Shown here: positions 55,485-64,000 of the stretch, in pieces
Position numbering within the stretch: the stretch's first letter is position 1
How the letters are laid out: every line of letters begins with the position of its first letter
Assembly: GCF_000687475.1 (NCBI RefSeq)
Contig: NC_057317.1
Span: 930,001-994,000 of the forward strand
Direction of reading: 5' to 3'
Length of the DNA stretch: 64,000 nt
DNA from: Ustilaginoidea virens
Lineage: Eukaryota; Ascomycota; Sordariomycetes; Hypocreales; Clavicipitaceae
The notes under the pieces: generated by a model
What the model saw: only the letters and a program-made list of their open reading frames with translations
Databases searched by the model: none
What the model was told of the DNA's origin: nothing
Program-made: the position numbers and the translations under genes

Positions 55485-55820
55485 CTGCTAAGGTCTGGTC
55501 TGGTCTGGTCTGGTCTGGTCTGGTCCATACAAGGCACGGGTCAACTGCCCGTTATTATTATTATTATTAGGAGATACCTACCTAGGTAGGTAGGTACCTA
55601 CCAGGTAGGTAAGTAGGTCTGGTGCCTGGTGCCTGGCACGAAAGTCTTCGTAGCGACTCAACCCATTGCCGGCCGACTTTCCTTCGATTTTCTGATCCGA
55701 CGACTGAACCTGAGGAAAAAGTCGATCGGCTGTCATATATTGCCAGAATCGCGCGGCGACATGTCTTGTGAGCCTCCTTTTCTTCCTCAGCGTTCGGCGT
55801 CGACATGCCTCATGTTAATG
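55485..55820. other. Intergenic region with TGGTC repeats, 5' of the DUF7053 gene
   Basis: Holds a TGGTC pentamer array (55492-55525), a TTA triplet run (55552-55568) and an ACCTACCTAGGTAGGT cluster (55574-55615). An in-frame extension of the next gene opens at 55629, but it lacks family similarity. Confidence 0.6.
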
Positions 55821-56348
55821 ATGCCGTCTCCAGCTTTGTTCAACACCACCGCAACTCTCAGACATGTGACTGCTTTACCCGAGAACCTCAACCCTGCCAA
55901 GGGCATCCAGCTGCTGCACGACCACTCGCTAGTTATACAGTCCAACCCCCTGATGACAAAGTACGAAGCCATCAGCAGGCCTACAGAACACCAGCCCAAA
56001 CTGCCCGAGGGGCGTGGCCTCGACGGTGCCGGTTCGCCAAAGCACTATCGAGTCACAGACAAGGTCCATACACTCCCAGCCGGCTTGTGGGACTCGGATG
56101 TGGTTAGCACGTATGAGTTCTTCAATCTGGAGAATGGCGTGTTTGTGAGAATACGGAGCCCTCTGGATACAACCATGGAGACTGTGTGGAGCGTCCAGGA
56201 GAGAGCAGAAGCTGACGGACATGAGCTGGTGGAAGAGGTTGTGGTCAAATGCTCGCGACTAATACTTGGTGCCGTCAAAAGTCTTTGTGAGTCGGGCTGG
56301 AGGAGTATGCACGAAAAAATGGTGCAAATGATGCAGCACGAGGCGTGA
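55821..56348 (+). CDS. DUF7053-type fungal protein of unknown function
   Basis: 175 residues from MPSPALFNTTATLRHVTALP. The pattern of an N-terminal H-V-T-x-LP strand, LLHDHSLVIQSNPLMTKYE, a middle YRVTDKVHTLPAGLWDSDVVSTYEF and a C-terminal EEVVVKCSRLILGAVKSL helix is that of fungal DUF7053 proteins, which look like a START/SRPBCC-type lipid-binding fold. No enzyme motif, signal peptide or membrane segment is visible. In-frame ATGs at 55812 and 55818 are also possible starts; the upstream frame to 55629 is rejected as leader. The function is unknown, and the family call is from pattern memory. Confidence 0.7.
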   Translation: MPSPALFNTTATLRHVTALPENLNPAKGIQLLHDHSLVIQSNPLMTKYEAISRPTEHQPKLPEGRGLDGAGSPKHYRVTDKVHTLPAGLWDSDVVSTYEFFNLENGVFVRIRSPLDTTMETVWSVQERAEADGHELVEEVVVKCSRLILGAVKSLCESGWRSMHEKMVQMMQHEA

Positions 56349-57208
56349 ATCTACAGCAAGCAGAGTCGCAGTCGTAGTCGAGACGGGACGCCAACGATGG
56401 ACATTTAGAAGTGGGTGGGTGCCAGGAGCGACGTCCTTGCATGTTGCATTGCTTATCCAGACAGCGAACGGGGAGTATCCATAGATGATTGCATTTTTGA
56501 AGTTTACAATTTTCCCGCAGACAGGTCGGATTGATGGATGCTGTTTGTCGGAATCAATCTTGATGCCGTCATGACCACCGGTACCTGGTACCTGCCTCCT
56601 GCCTCCTACCTCTCTCTTACTTGTCTGGTTTGGTTCTCAGTGCCGTCTGCGCCTGCCGTCTGCCGTCTGCTGCCTGCCTCCTGCCGCCTGCCGCCTTGCC
56701 GCGATCGAATCGATTAGGTTGGGGCCCAGGATGCCCCAGGGGCCACCACCAGCTGCTGAGTTCTGAACGTCCCCAATGAATGCCCCACCACTTAACCTTT
56801 CAAACCTGATCAGGGCCCTTCAAACCAGACGGAATCTCTCGCACCGGTCCTCCTCATACAGAGTCCAGAGTCCAGAGTCCCAAAGTCCAGAGCCCAAAAG
56901 TCCAGAGCCCAAAAGTCCAGAGCCCAAAAGTCCAGACTGCAAACCAACTCCCAACACTGGACTCGACCGACCGACTTCCTTCACTCCTTACCAACAATTG
57001 TCTCCTCGGTACTCAGTAACTGGAACGTCCAGGACCCTGACACCCCCTCGAGTAACTCGCATGGCCGTGGCCCGCTTGCATAGTCGCATTCGCTTTCGAC
57101 GCTATTCCATGTGTACGCCCGACGCGCCATGCCATCAATCGGTTAATCTTTACCCGCGTATTTAGTCCATTGCGGCTTTTTGCCGCAACCTGCTCACCAG
57201 TCACAGCC
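56349..57208. other. Intergenic region and 5' leader of the kinase gene
   Basis: 860 bases. It contains CTGCCGTCTGCC-type repeats (56640-56700) and a 17-bp tandem AGAGCCCAAAAGTCCAG (about 56862-56937, three clear copies plus degenerate ones). An open frame through the tandem reads SPEPKSPEPK but has no other support. Confidence 0.55.
56862..56937. repeat. 17-bp tandem repeat upstream of the kinase gene
   Basis: Three clear copies of AGAGCCCAAAAGTCCAG, preceded by shorter AGAGTCC units. Confidence 0.8.
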
Positions 57209-59680
57209 ATGGCAGCCCTCGTGCCTCGATGGAACTCTGTCTCCATCACCCGTCAAAAGGCCTTTGAAGATGCAAAGAAGATGCAAAAGGCTGTTGTGGA
57301 GGTATGCTCCAAGTCGGGCCAGGAAATACCGCGATACCATCTCTCCGAGCTCATCGGCAAGGGCAGTTTCGGTCGTGTCTACAAGGCATCCTCCCAAATC
57401 ACCGGCCAGCTGGTCGCCGTCAAGATCATCGACATAGAGGAAAGCGACACGGCCAACCCAAAGCTCGCCGATACATACAGCGACCTCATTAAGGAGATCA
57501 ATGCCCTGCAGTTGCTCAGCGAAAGCGGCGCCAAAAACATCAACCATGTTATCGAGGCACTCCCCGTGGGGCAATCCATGTGGATGATCACCGAGTACTG
57601 TGCCGGTGGCAGTGTTGCGACGCTGATGAGACCGACTGCTCCTGGCGGCCTGCAGGAGAAATGGATCATACCCATTTTGCGCGAAGTTGCCGAGGGTCTG
57701 AGATGGGTCCACGGCCAGGGCATTATCCATCGCGACATCAAATGTGCCAACGTCCTCATCACCGAGGTGGGCCATGTCCAACTCTGCGATTTCGGCGTTG
57801 CTGGTGTCATCGAGACCAAGTTTGATAAACGGACTACTTTTATCGGCACGCCGAACTGGATGGCACCGGAGCTGTTCGATCAGTCGACTTCATATGGCAC
57901 CGAGGTCGACATCTGGGCCTTTGGTTCCCTCATCTACGAGGTCGCCTCCGGGCTGCCGCCTAATGTCAGTGAAAACATTCACTTTTCGAGGCTCGGCACG
58001 CACTTGAAGCAGCACACGCCACGGCTCGATGGCGACCAGTATTCCGCCGGGTTAAAGGACCTTGCTGCATACTGCATGCAGCACGACGCTGCCAAGCGTC
58101 CTGCCGTTGAACAGGTGCAGCGACACAAGTACATCTTCAAGACGGAGGACGCATACCCTACTTCATCCTTGGCCCACCTCGTCCGCGCTTTCAAGTTGTG
58201 GGAAGCTCAGGGTGGGGATCGACGCTCGCTTTTCTCAGCCGGCGGTGCTCAAGGTTTATCTGACCGGGCGTCCACCGCCGCAGACAACAACGACGAGTGG
58301 AACTTTAGCACCACCGCTGCTTTCGACCAGCAGCTTTTGCACAACGGAGATGCGCAGGACGTCTACGACGTTTATGGGACAGACGTCGATTTCAGCCAAC
58401 AAGCCTTTGAGGAAACCTCGAGACCCCAAAAGGGAAAAGCCAGAAGACGGCCGCCGGCTCAACTGCCCTCCGTCAAGGCGCCGCTGGAGAAAGTTTTTGA
58501 TCCCAACACCTTGTCAAACTACGAGGACAATTCAAGAGCATACTATGGGCTGCCGTTTCAAGCACCCGTTTCCGACCTGCCACTCCGAGACCAGTCAGCG
58601 GCCTCGGCTGACGTGCGAGAGTCTTTAATCGACCTGGATGCGTCACTGCACGGGAGTGAGCTTTCTCAGTTTGTTGACTTGGGCACTCTCCGGGCCGGTG
58701 ACTCGCGTGCCTCTATGGATTACCACATTGGCGAGCAGCTATTCACCAGGCCGCCTTTGAGCGATCCGGTTGATTTGAGCAACAATCGACGGACGCAGGA
58801 CTGGAAGTTTCCCACCACAGCGCCCCCTGCCTCGGCAAACCCGGAAACGTTTAGATTCCCGCTCAACAATGACGCCACAGCTTCGGCTTCTGGGCCGGCA
58901 AGACCACCGTTGCTTCACCACCCCACGGAGCCATATCAGACAGTGGTGGCTTTCGACCAGTCAGCGGCCCCTTCGAATACAAGCACCATGGATCACCGCG
59001 CATCGACGGGCAGCCTCATCGATCTCGACATGAGTTTTGCCGACTCCGGAACAGACTACACCAGGCCATCAACCTCACACTCGGATGTGGCGTCCATGAG
59101 CGGCTCTGAGATGGGGGCGGCGAATCCGTTTGAGCTGGAAAAGCATGCCTCCCTCTACATCATGCCAACGAGCATTCGAGAACCGTCCATCTACGTATCA
59201 GACGACTCGGAGTACTCGGGTGCCCTCGGCGACTTTTCTGACCAGCCCTCTGATAACGAGGAACCTCTGCACCAGGAAGACGGCGGGTCTCGCGCCACCC
59301 CGCAGGATTATGCGGATCCTCGGCCCTACTCTCTGAGCGAGTTTGTCGACATGGATCCAGAGGATGCGACACCTCAGCCGACGGCAGGGCCAGATGTTTC
59401 CAACTTTGCCACCTCGACCTCCCGAGCCCCTTCCCCGCAACCGTCCATTCTCGCGCACACACCAGATCCGTACCAGGACCATATGCTCCCGCCCATGCCC
59501 GTCGCCCCCTCCCCGTTCGTGATGCAGGGACAGGCCTCGGTAGGTGATGTGAAAAGGGAGCTGCGACGCTTGGCAATGAGCCTCGGAGATCATCTCAATC
59601 ACGCAAATGCATGTCTGTCAAACCTGCCCATCCGAGGAGCTGGCGTGACGAAACCGGAGACCGTCATTGACAGCAGCTGA
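57209..59680 (+). CDS. STE20/germinal-centre-type serine/threonine protein kinase
   Basis: 823 residues from MAALVPRWNSVSITRQ, whose ATG has a good context (CACAGCCATGG); an in-frame ATG at 57170 is less likely. The kinase domain (about residues 44-310) has the glycine loop GKGSFGRVY, Lys72 in VAVKIID, HRDIKCANV (Asp176), DFGVAG (Asp194), and the STE20-family activation-segment signature GTPNWMAPELFD. The roughly 500-residue tail is Ser/Pro/Asp-rich, with SLIDLD repeated (about 470 and 610), and is probably regulatory. STE20-type kinases of this class act in polarity, septation or MAP kinase control in fungi; which orthologue this is (for example MST-1-like) cannot be settled without a tree. 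One exon. Confidence 0.88.
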   Translation: MAALVPRWNSVSITRQKAFEDAKKMQKAVVEVCSKSGQEIPRYHLSELIGKGSFGRVYKASSQITGQLVAVKIIDIEESDTANPKLADTYSDLIKEINALQLLSESGAKNINHVIEALPVGQSMWMITEYCAGGSVATLMRPTAPGGLQEKWIIPILREVAEGLRWVHGQGIIHRDIKCANVLITEVGHVQLCDFGVAGVIETKFDKRTTFIGTPNWMAPELFDQSTSYGTEVDIWAFGSLIYEVASGLPPNVSENIHFSRLGTHLKQHTPRLDGDQYSAGLKDLAAYCMQHDAAKRPAVEQVQRHKYIFKTEDAYPTSSLAHLVRAFKLWEAQGGDRRSLFSAGGAQGLSDRASTAADNNDEWNFSTTAAFDQQLLHNGDAQDVYDVYGTDVDFSQQAFEETSRPQKGKARRRPPAQLPSVKAPLEKVFDPNTLSNYEDNSRAYYGLPFQAPVSDLPLRDQSAASADVRESLIDLDASLHGSELSQFVDLGTLRAGDSRASMDYHIGEQLFTRPPLSDPVDLSNNRRTQDWKFPTTAPPASANPETFRFPLNNDATASASGPARPPLLHHPTEPYQTVVAFDQSAAPSNTSTMDHRASTGSLIDLDMSFADSGTDYTRPSTSHSDVASMSGSEMGAANPFELEKHASLYIMPTSIREPSIYVSDDSEYSGALGDFSDQPSDNEEPLHQEDGGSRATPQDYADPRPYSLSEFVDMDPEDATPQPTAGPDVSNFATSTSRAPSPQPSILAHTPDPYQDHMLPPMPVAPSPFVMQGQASVGDVKRELRRLAMSLGDHLNHANACLSNLPIRGAGVTKPETVIDSS

Positions 59681-60057
59681 AAGACGACGACACCTTGTCT
59701 CCTCTTGGTATCTGTCCCGCGCTTGCCAGAGTTACCAAGGGGCCTAAAATGATGTCACGTAGAAGAGCCTCCAAGGTCGGCCGGCAAATCAGCTTTATTT
59801 GGTATACCGTCTCGAATTGTTAACAACACTAGGAGGAGTGAGTGTGAATTGGTCCGAGTGTTATTTGGTATGGGGCAGGTCTTTTGGCGTCGATGTTGCA
59901 TCCGGTGTCGCGTTTTCAGGAACTGGCGATAGAGGCTTGGGCTGTTTCCGCTGGCACCCACGCGTTGAACACGTTGCTCAGTAGCAAAAAAAAGCCAGGG
60001 GCTCTCGAGTGATCATCCCCCTCCTCCCCCCCCCCTCCCCCCCGTGGAGCAAGACTT
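59681..60057. other. Intergenic region between the convergent kinase gene and TEL2
   Basis: 377 bases with a C-rich run (60018-60043). It should hold both 3' UTRs. No gene. Confidence 0.5.
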
Positions 60058-63000
60058 CTAGTTGAATCCAATCAAGTCCCCGAGCAACAGAGCCTGGGAC
60101 CTCTCAATCATGTCACCCAGCTTGATGAGAACGCCGGCGGCTAGCATCTTGACGTCGTTTTCTTCGCCACCATCTTCGCCTCGTATTCGTTCAAAGACGC
60201 CAGAAACCCAGTCTCTCGATTCCACCACCTCACGCCCCTGCTCTTGGCACAGCCTGCGCGCGTTTTCCTCATTTACTTCCAGCAAGACCGACATGGCAAC
60301 AAGCCACCCTTTTAGGGCGCCAATGTCCCCCAGCACGTGGACCCTTACGCGAAGGAGCAGGTCCAGCAGCTCGGCTGTGATCTGGGGTAACGACAGCGTC
60401 GATGGGCCGGCAGCATTGACTACGACGCCCAGGGTCTGGAGATACAACGCAAGCATGGCTGGGTTCAGAACAACAGGCTTGGACGACCGGAGCGCGAACT
60501 GGAAGTGCGCTGTGAGAGGGAAGAAGAAGCAGGTCGCCAGGAGGGCAGCCGTCGAGTTTGCAATGGCGCGTATTCGAGGTCTCGCGCCCTTGAGTTTCGA
60601 CTTGTACCGCGCCGCGAAGGTTTGCAGTTTCAAGGCGTCCGGGCCGCTGTTGGCGTCAGCTGCCTCCGCGGCTAGTGGCCCCAGGAACGAAGCAGTGAGA
60701 GACTGGGTGATGCTGTCCAGAGCATTGGGCGGGAGCGCCTTGAGCTGCGAGTCCTTCCTAGTTTCGGGCGATCCGTCCAGATAGAGCTGCTCAATCTTCT
60801 CGGGGAGTCTCTTGGAAGGAAAGTTTGATATCGATTGGTACTCCGAGGTCTCGATCCCGGCAAGCTGCCTGGCTGAGATGCCGAGTGTGACCAGTACAGC
60901 AGTTCTTTGCGAGAGGGAGTAGTCGCCTTCGAAAAAGGTCCGGGCGAACCACGGCGCCATAGGCTTGGGCTGCGCCACGACGAGGGCAACCATGCTTTCA
61001 AGGTGCAAGTCGTCAAAGTTTTCAATGTCGAATTTATTCTGGACGCCCATGAGGGCCCGAGCAAGCTCTTCGGCATGGGAGCTGACTTCGCTACCGTAGT
61101 TGGCTTTTCGGCGTATGAGGACCGGCGCTGTCCGAAGTCCAAGAGCCTGTTTATCGTAGGACTCCGAGTCCCGTAGGAATGTGATGAGGTCGCGGACATA
61201 AACCGGGGGCTTTGGCCTGTCCCTTCGAACCAGGGTCGCGTCATCGTCAGAATCCTCCCTATCTGACGCCTTGTCAATGACGGGGAAGTCGTCATCCTCC
61301 TCGTCATTGTCGGACGAATCGATTTCTTCAATGATTGCTCTTTGGGCGTGCTTGACAGCCGCAGGTTTGTGCTGCCTGGCCGTGGATTTTGTCGTTGTTT
61401 TGGCAATCTGACGTAGTTTGGGTGTCTCTTCTGCTGGGGTTTCTGGAGGACTAGAGAGGAGGAGCGCTTCAGCCGGTCCCACCTCGTCGGACGTCTTGGT
61501 CAACGCCTTGAACCATTGAGCTTCCTCGACATTCGATTCGTCCATGTTGAAGTCGAGTTTTGTGGCTGGCTTGTCGACCAAAGCTGACAAAGCCTCCCCT
61601 ACGCACATGCCGAGAAAACGAGCTCTGGCATGAGTGGAGGCGATTCGGTTCGATATTGTCGTTAGATAGCTTGCTGAACGGAGAGTCATGTTCAGCTTGA
61701 GGGGAGCCAACTTGGCGACATAGCCAGCACTGAGAAGGAGCACCTGGGCATGGGCTGATGATGATGACTGCGGTTAGCTCTCGTCAAAACAAGGGCAAAC
61801 GCAGAATTGCTCTCAACTCACCTTCCTGCTGCAGGATGGCAGCATGCTTGATGTAGAGCTGGTCCCCGAACTGGCTCAAACTCTGGTCTAGGACTGAAGC
61901 TACCGTTTCTTTGTCCCTTGCCAATACTGCAACGACGGCACGCCTTATTCCTATCGCATCGCCCAACCCGGCGCCGGATGGGCTGGTGCACCAACTCACA
62001 AGATGAGATATCCGGCCCGCGTCATTTCGCAGCACGTCGCTTATGAGGCCTGCCGCAGCGGATACTCTCGCGTCGGGCTCCAAATTTTCAGGTTGCAGCC
62101 CGCTCAGGAATCTGCGGGCCAGGTACTCGAGAAGGATGGCCATTACTTTTTTAGACGCCTGAGGTTGACGGAGACAGACCTCTGCGAATAAGGCTCGTTG
62201 TAGTACCTGTTTGGATAGCAGAAGCTCATCTATGGCGATGGTCACGACGGTTTCTTGCAGGCAAAAGCGGTGTTATTAGCTCGTTTTGAGGCAGAATCTG
62301 AAAAAAAAAAACACGATCGAGTCTTACCAGCATATCCCAGTGACAGTGAACGGTGAAAGATGTCTGAGCAGAAATCAAGCTCGGAAACGTCGTCAGGCTG
62401 AAGTTTTGCCCATGTAGCAACATTCCTCCCTATCCATCTGCTGAACTCGACGCCGGCAGTCAGCCAGCGCGCGCGGGCAGGAACAGCATCTTGTCCTCCA
62501 GCAACCACCAGTGCCTCTGCGGTAGTCGATATGACTCGGCCACCCGTGATCAGGGCGATGAGACTTTGCGATTGAAACTTATTGTTGTTGTTTGATGTAG
62601 CGCGCGCGTCACGAGCTGTTGATGACTGCCACAAACGCCGAAGCGAGCCATCTCCGTCCAACACGGCAGCCAGAAAATCCAGGAAAACGCCGAGGTGCAG
62701 ATTCGGGCCTGGCCGTTTGACATGCTGTTCGCCCAGCCTTGACTCCTGTACATCAGCTCTGATGCGTGAGAGTAGCGCGTTGATACCGGCGACACTCTGC
62801 AGGCAGGCGACGAGACGGCGCGCATCGGGGCTTCTGGGCAAAGCAGACGCGGGTTCTTGCTCCTCCTCCACCAAAGATGGCCCCTTTAGCACGGGCCAGT
62901 AGTTGGGGACGGTTTCGTTGACCAGCACGCTGACGATGGCCGCGCTCCTGGGGCTGGGGATGTGAATGTCAAACCCGCGCTGGCCGCGACGGTCGGTCAA

Positions 63001-63177
63001 AAAGCGAAGAACTGCGACCAGCGAGTCATGGTCGGGCTGGCCTTTGAGAACCGACAAGACATCATCGGCGGAGCTGATTTGGGGAGGCGGAGAAGCAGTG
63101 GCAGCTGCAGCGGGCGATGCTTGGTTGGTCTTTGCTCGCAAGTACGTCGTGCGAACTGGAGAGAGGAGTTGATCCAT
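60058..63177 (-). CDS. TEL2: Telomere length regulation protein Tel2 (TTT complex)
   Basis: Tel2 works with Tti1 and Tti2 as a co-chaperone that stabilises PIKK kinases (ATM, ATR, TOR and others). Exons are 62328-63177, 61822-62253 and 60058-61754, giving 992 residues from MDQLLSPVRTTYLRAK. Both introns are phase 1; intron 1 uses an AAG acceptor because the nearer CAG leads to a stop. The N-terminal half is an alpha-solenoid without sharp motifs. An acidic Ser/Asp linker follows (SSDNDEEDDDF and REDSDDDA), the region that CK2 phosphorylates in other species to bind the R2TP complex. The conserved Tel2 domain starts PPVYVRDLITFLRDSESYDK and includes RAPVLIR-like and GDYSLSQRTAVLVTL blocks. The frame extends upstream to 63402, but without family character. 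Confidence 0.88.
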
Positions 63178-63561
63178 GATTTCCAAAGCGGCCGCCGCAC
63201 AACCCAGCCCATCGAGGCGGATCCCGAAAACCGAAAACCCCTGCAAGAATGTCGGGCCTGCCCGGGGATGCAGGCAGGATGGAGAAATAAGAGACGGGAA
63301 GCTCTGTGGCTTGGGGTTTGGCTTGGGGGTTGGGGAGGTTTTGAAGCTTGAGCCAGCCATCCAATCCGTACGCCATCGCCATCGCCACCCCCACACCTTC
63401 ACCTCAGCTCACCTCTCAGCTTCACCGAACCCCGTCAGCGAAACCTGCCCCAAGCTTATGAGCATCGACGTCGTGGGCTTCTCGGGTCTGCCACACGCTC
63501 CGCACTGCCACCAAGCCTGCGGGAAGACCGGCAGCAATCCCTCCCAGCTTACAGAACCAGG
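63178..63561. other. Divergent promoter region between TEL2 and UBA3
   Basis: 384 bases shared by the two 5' ends. TTGGGGTTTGGCTTGGGGGTTGG-like G/T-rich repeats occur near 63311-63335. No gene. Confidence 0.5.
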
Positions 63562-64000
63562 ATGAGCGCCGACGTCCGAGCCGCAAGCAGAGCCGATGCA
63601 GCCCGCGAGGAGGCAAGATGGTGCGTCTTGATCCCGGGAAATGAATGGGGGCACGGCATCCTGCTCGACCATGACCATCGGAGCGGCTCATGGGACCAAC
63701 AGGAAATACCTCGATCACATACGCCGCACGCCGGGGCCCTTTACCGACCCAGATGCAACCTCTGAGGAGTTTCTGGCCCAGTTTGAAAAGGTCAAGGTGC
63801 TGTGAGTTTTCGTCCAGGCGCTCCGCTACCTGCTTCCCAACGGCTCTTCACCGACGAGCTCATGGAATGAGCTAACGCGCAGTTTGCAAAGGGTAATGTA
63901 CGACCAACTCTTGCAAAGCCCGCCCCCCCTCCCCCCCGGCTCGGCTCGCCGTTCTCTGATTGAACAACGTTGAACAACAGCGGTGCGGGTGGCTTAGGCT
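63562..64000 (+). CDS. UBA3: NEDD8-activating enzyme E1 catalytic subunit Uba3, 5' part
   Basis: Runs off the right edge. Exons are 63562-63620 and 63703-63801, then a third whose acceptor is proposed at 63980 just before GGTGCGGGTGGC. Exon 1 reads MSADVRAASRADAAREEAR, exon 2 WKYLDHIRRTPGPFTDP and then EEFLAQFEKVKVL, and exon 3 GAGGLG, the nucleotide-binding loop of E1 enzymes. Uba3 adenylates NEDD8 and loads it on its catalytic Cys for transfer to Ubc12, leading to cullin modification. As spliced here the family's two usual hydrophobic residues before GAGGLG are missing, so the last junction is uncertain; a missed small exon is possible. Confidence 0.78.

Noticed and set aside
1..64000. A biosynthetic gene cluster or defence system
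   Set aside because: All recognised non-transposon genes are housekeeping or developmental; no polyketide, peptide synthetase, terpene or NLR-like genes were seen.

Overview
This window is nuclear DNA of a filamentous ascomycete, most likely a sordariomycete of the order Hypocreales. The genes are eukaryotic and carry short introns (44 to 128 bases) with CTRAC-like branch sites. Several are fungal-specific (FlbC, Rax2, Lcl3, the DUF7053 family), and the sequence between genes is GC-rich and full of microsatellites. The exact genus cannot be read from the sequence.

Left arm (1 to 37.5 kb) is a run of housekeeping and developmental genes. In order: the N-terminus of an Arg/Asp-rich protein (-), 8-oxoguanine DNA glycosylase OGG1 (+), U2 snRNP factor SF3B1/Hsh155 (+), a 9 kb gene-free tract rich in simple repeats, the C2H2 conidiation regulator FlbC (+), a second 4.3 kb repeat-rich tract, the polarity landmark Rax2 (-), a 2.8 kb gene-free tract, the mitochondrial nuclease-like Lcl3 (-), Arp2/3 subunit ARPC2/Arc35 (-), the U3 processome WD40 protein Utp12/Dip2 (+), Lsm2 (+) and the crosslink-repair nuclease Pso2/Snm1 (-). 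Exon-intron structures were worked out by eye from splice signals, reading phase and family similarity.

Centre (37.5 to 55.5 kb) is a transposon island, a three-level nest of Ty1/copia LTR retrotransposons. The outer copy (37566-54737, 350-bp LTRs, target duplication GGTGC) is full of stop codons, and its LTRs differ only by transitions, the pattern left by repeat-induced point mutation (RIP). Inside it sits copy A (42325-52186, duplication ACAAC), and inside A sits copy B (45246-50631, LTRs identical by eye, duplication AATAT). A and B have long open frames but lack integrase and the front of reverse transcriptase, so they look like non-autonomous deletion derivatives. Just beyond the nest is a 705-bp element with 80-bp terminal inverted repeats and a 9-bp duplication (GGTTCCTAC), best read as a Mutator-type MITE.

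Right arm (55.5 to 64 kb) returns to ordinary genes: a small DUF7053 protein (+), a STE20/germinal-centre-type protein kinase (+), the TTT-complex subunit Tel2 (-) and the start of the NEDD8-activating enzyme subunit Uba3 (+), which runs off the right edge.

Genome maintenance is well represented (OGG1, Pso2, Tel2), as is RNA processing (SF3B1, Lsm2, Utp12). The genes are not an operon or a biosynthetic cluster. I found no CRISPR array, tRNA or rRNA. The most unusual content is the transposon nest with its matching duplications, the contrast between mutated and clean copies, and the MITE.
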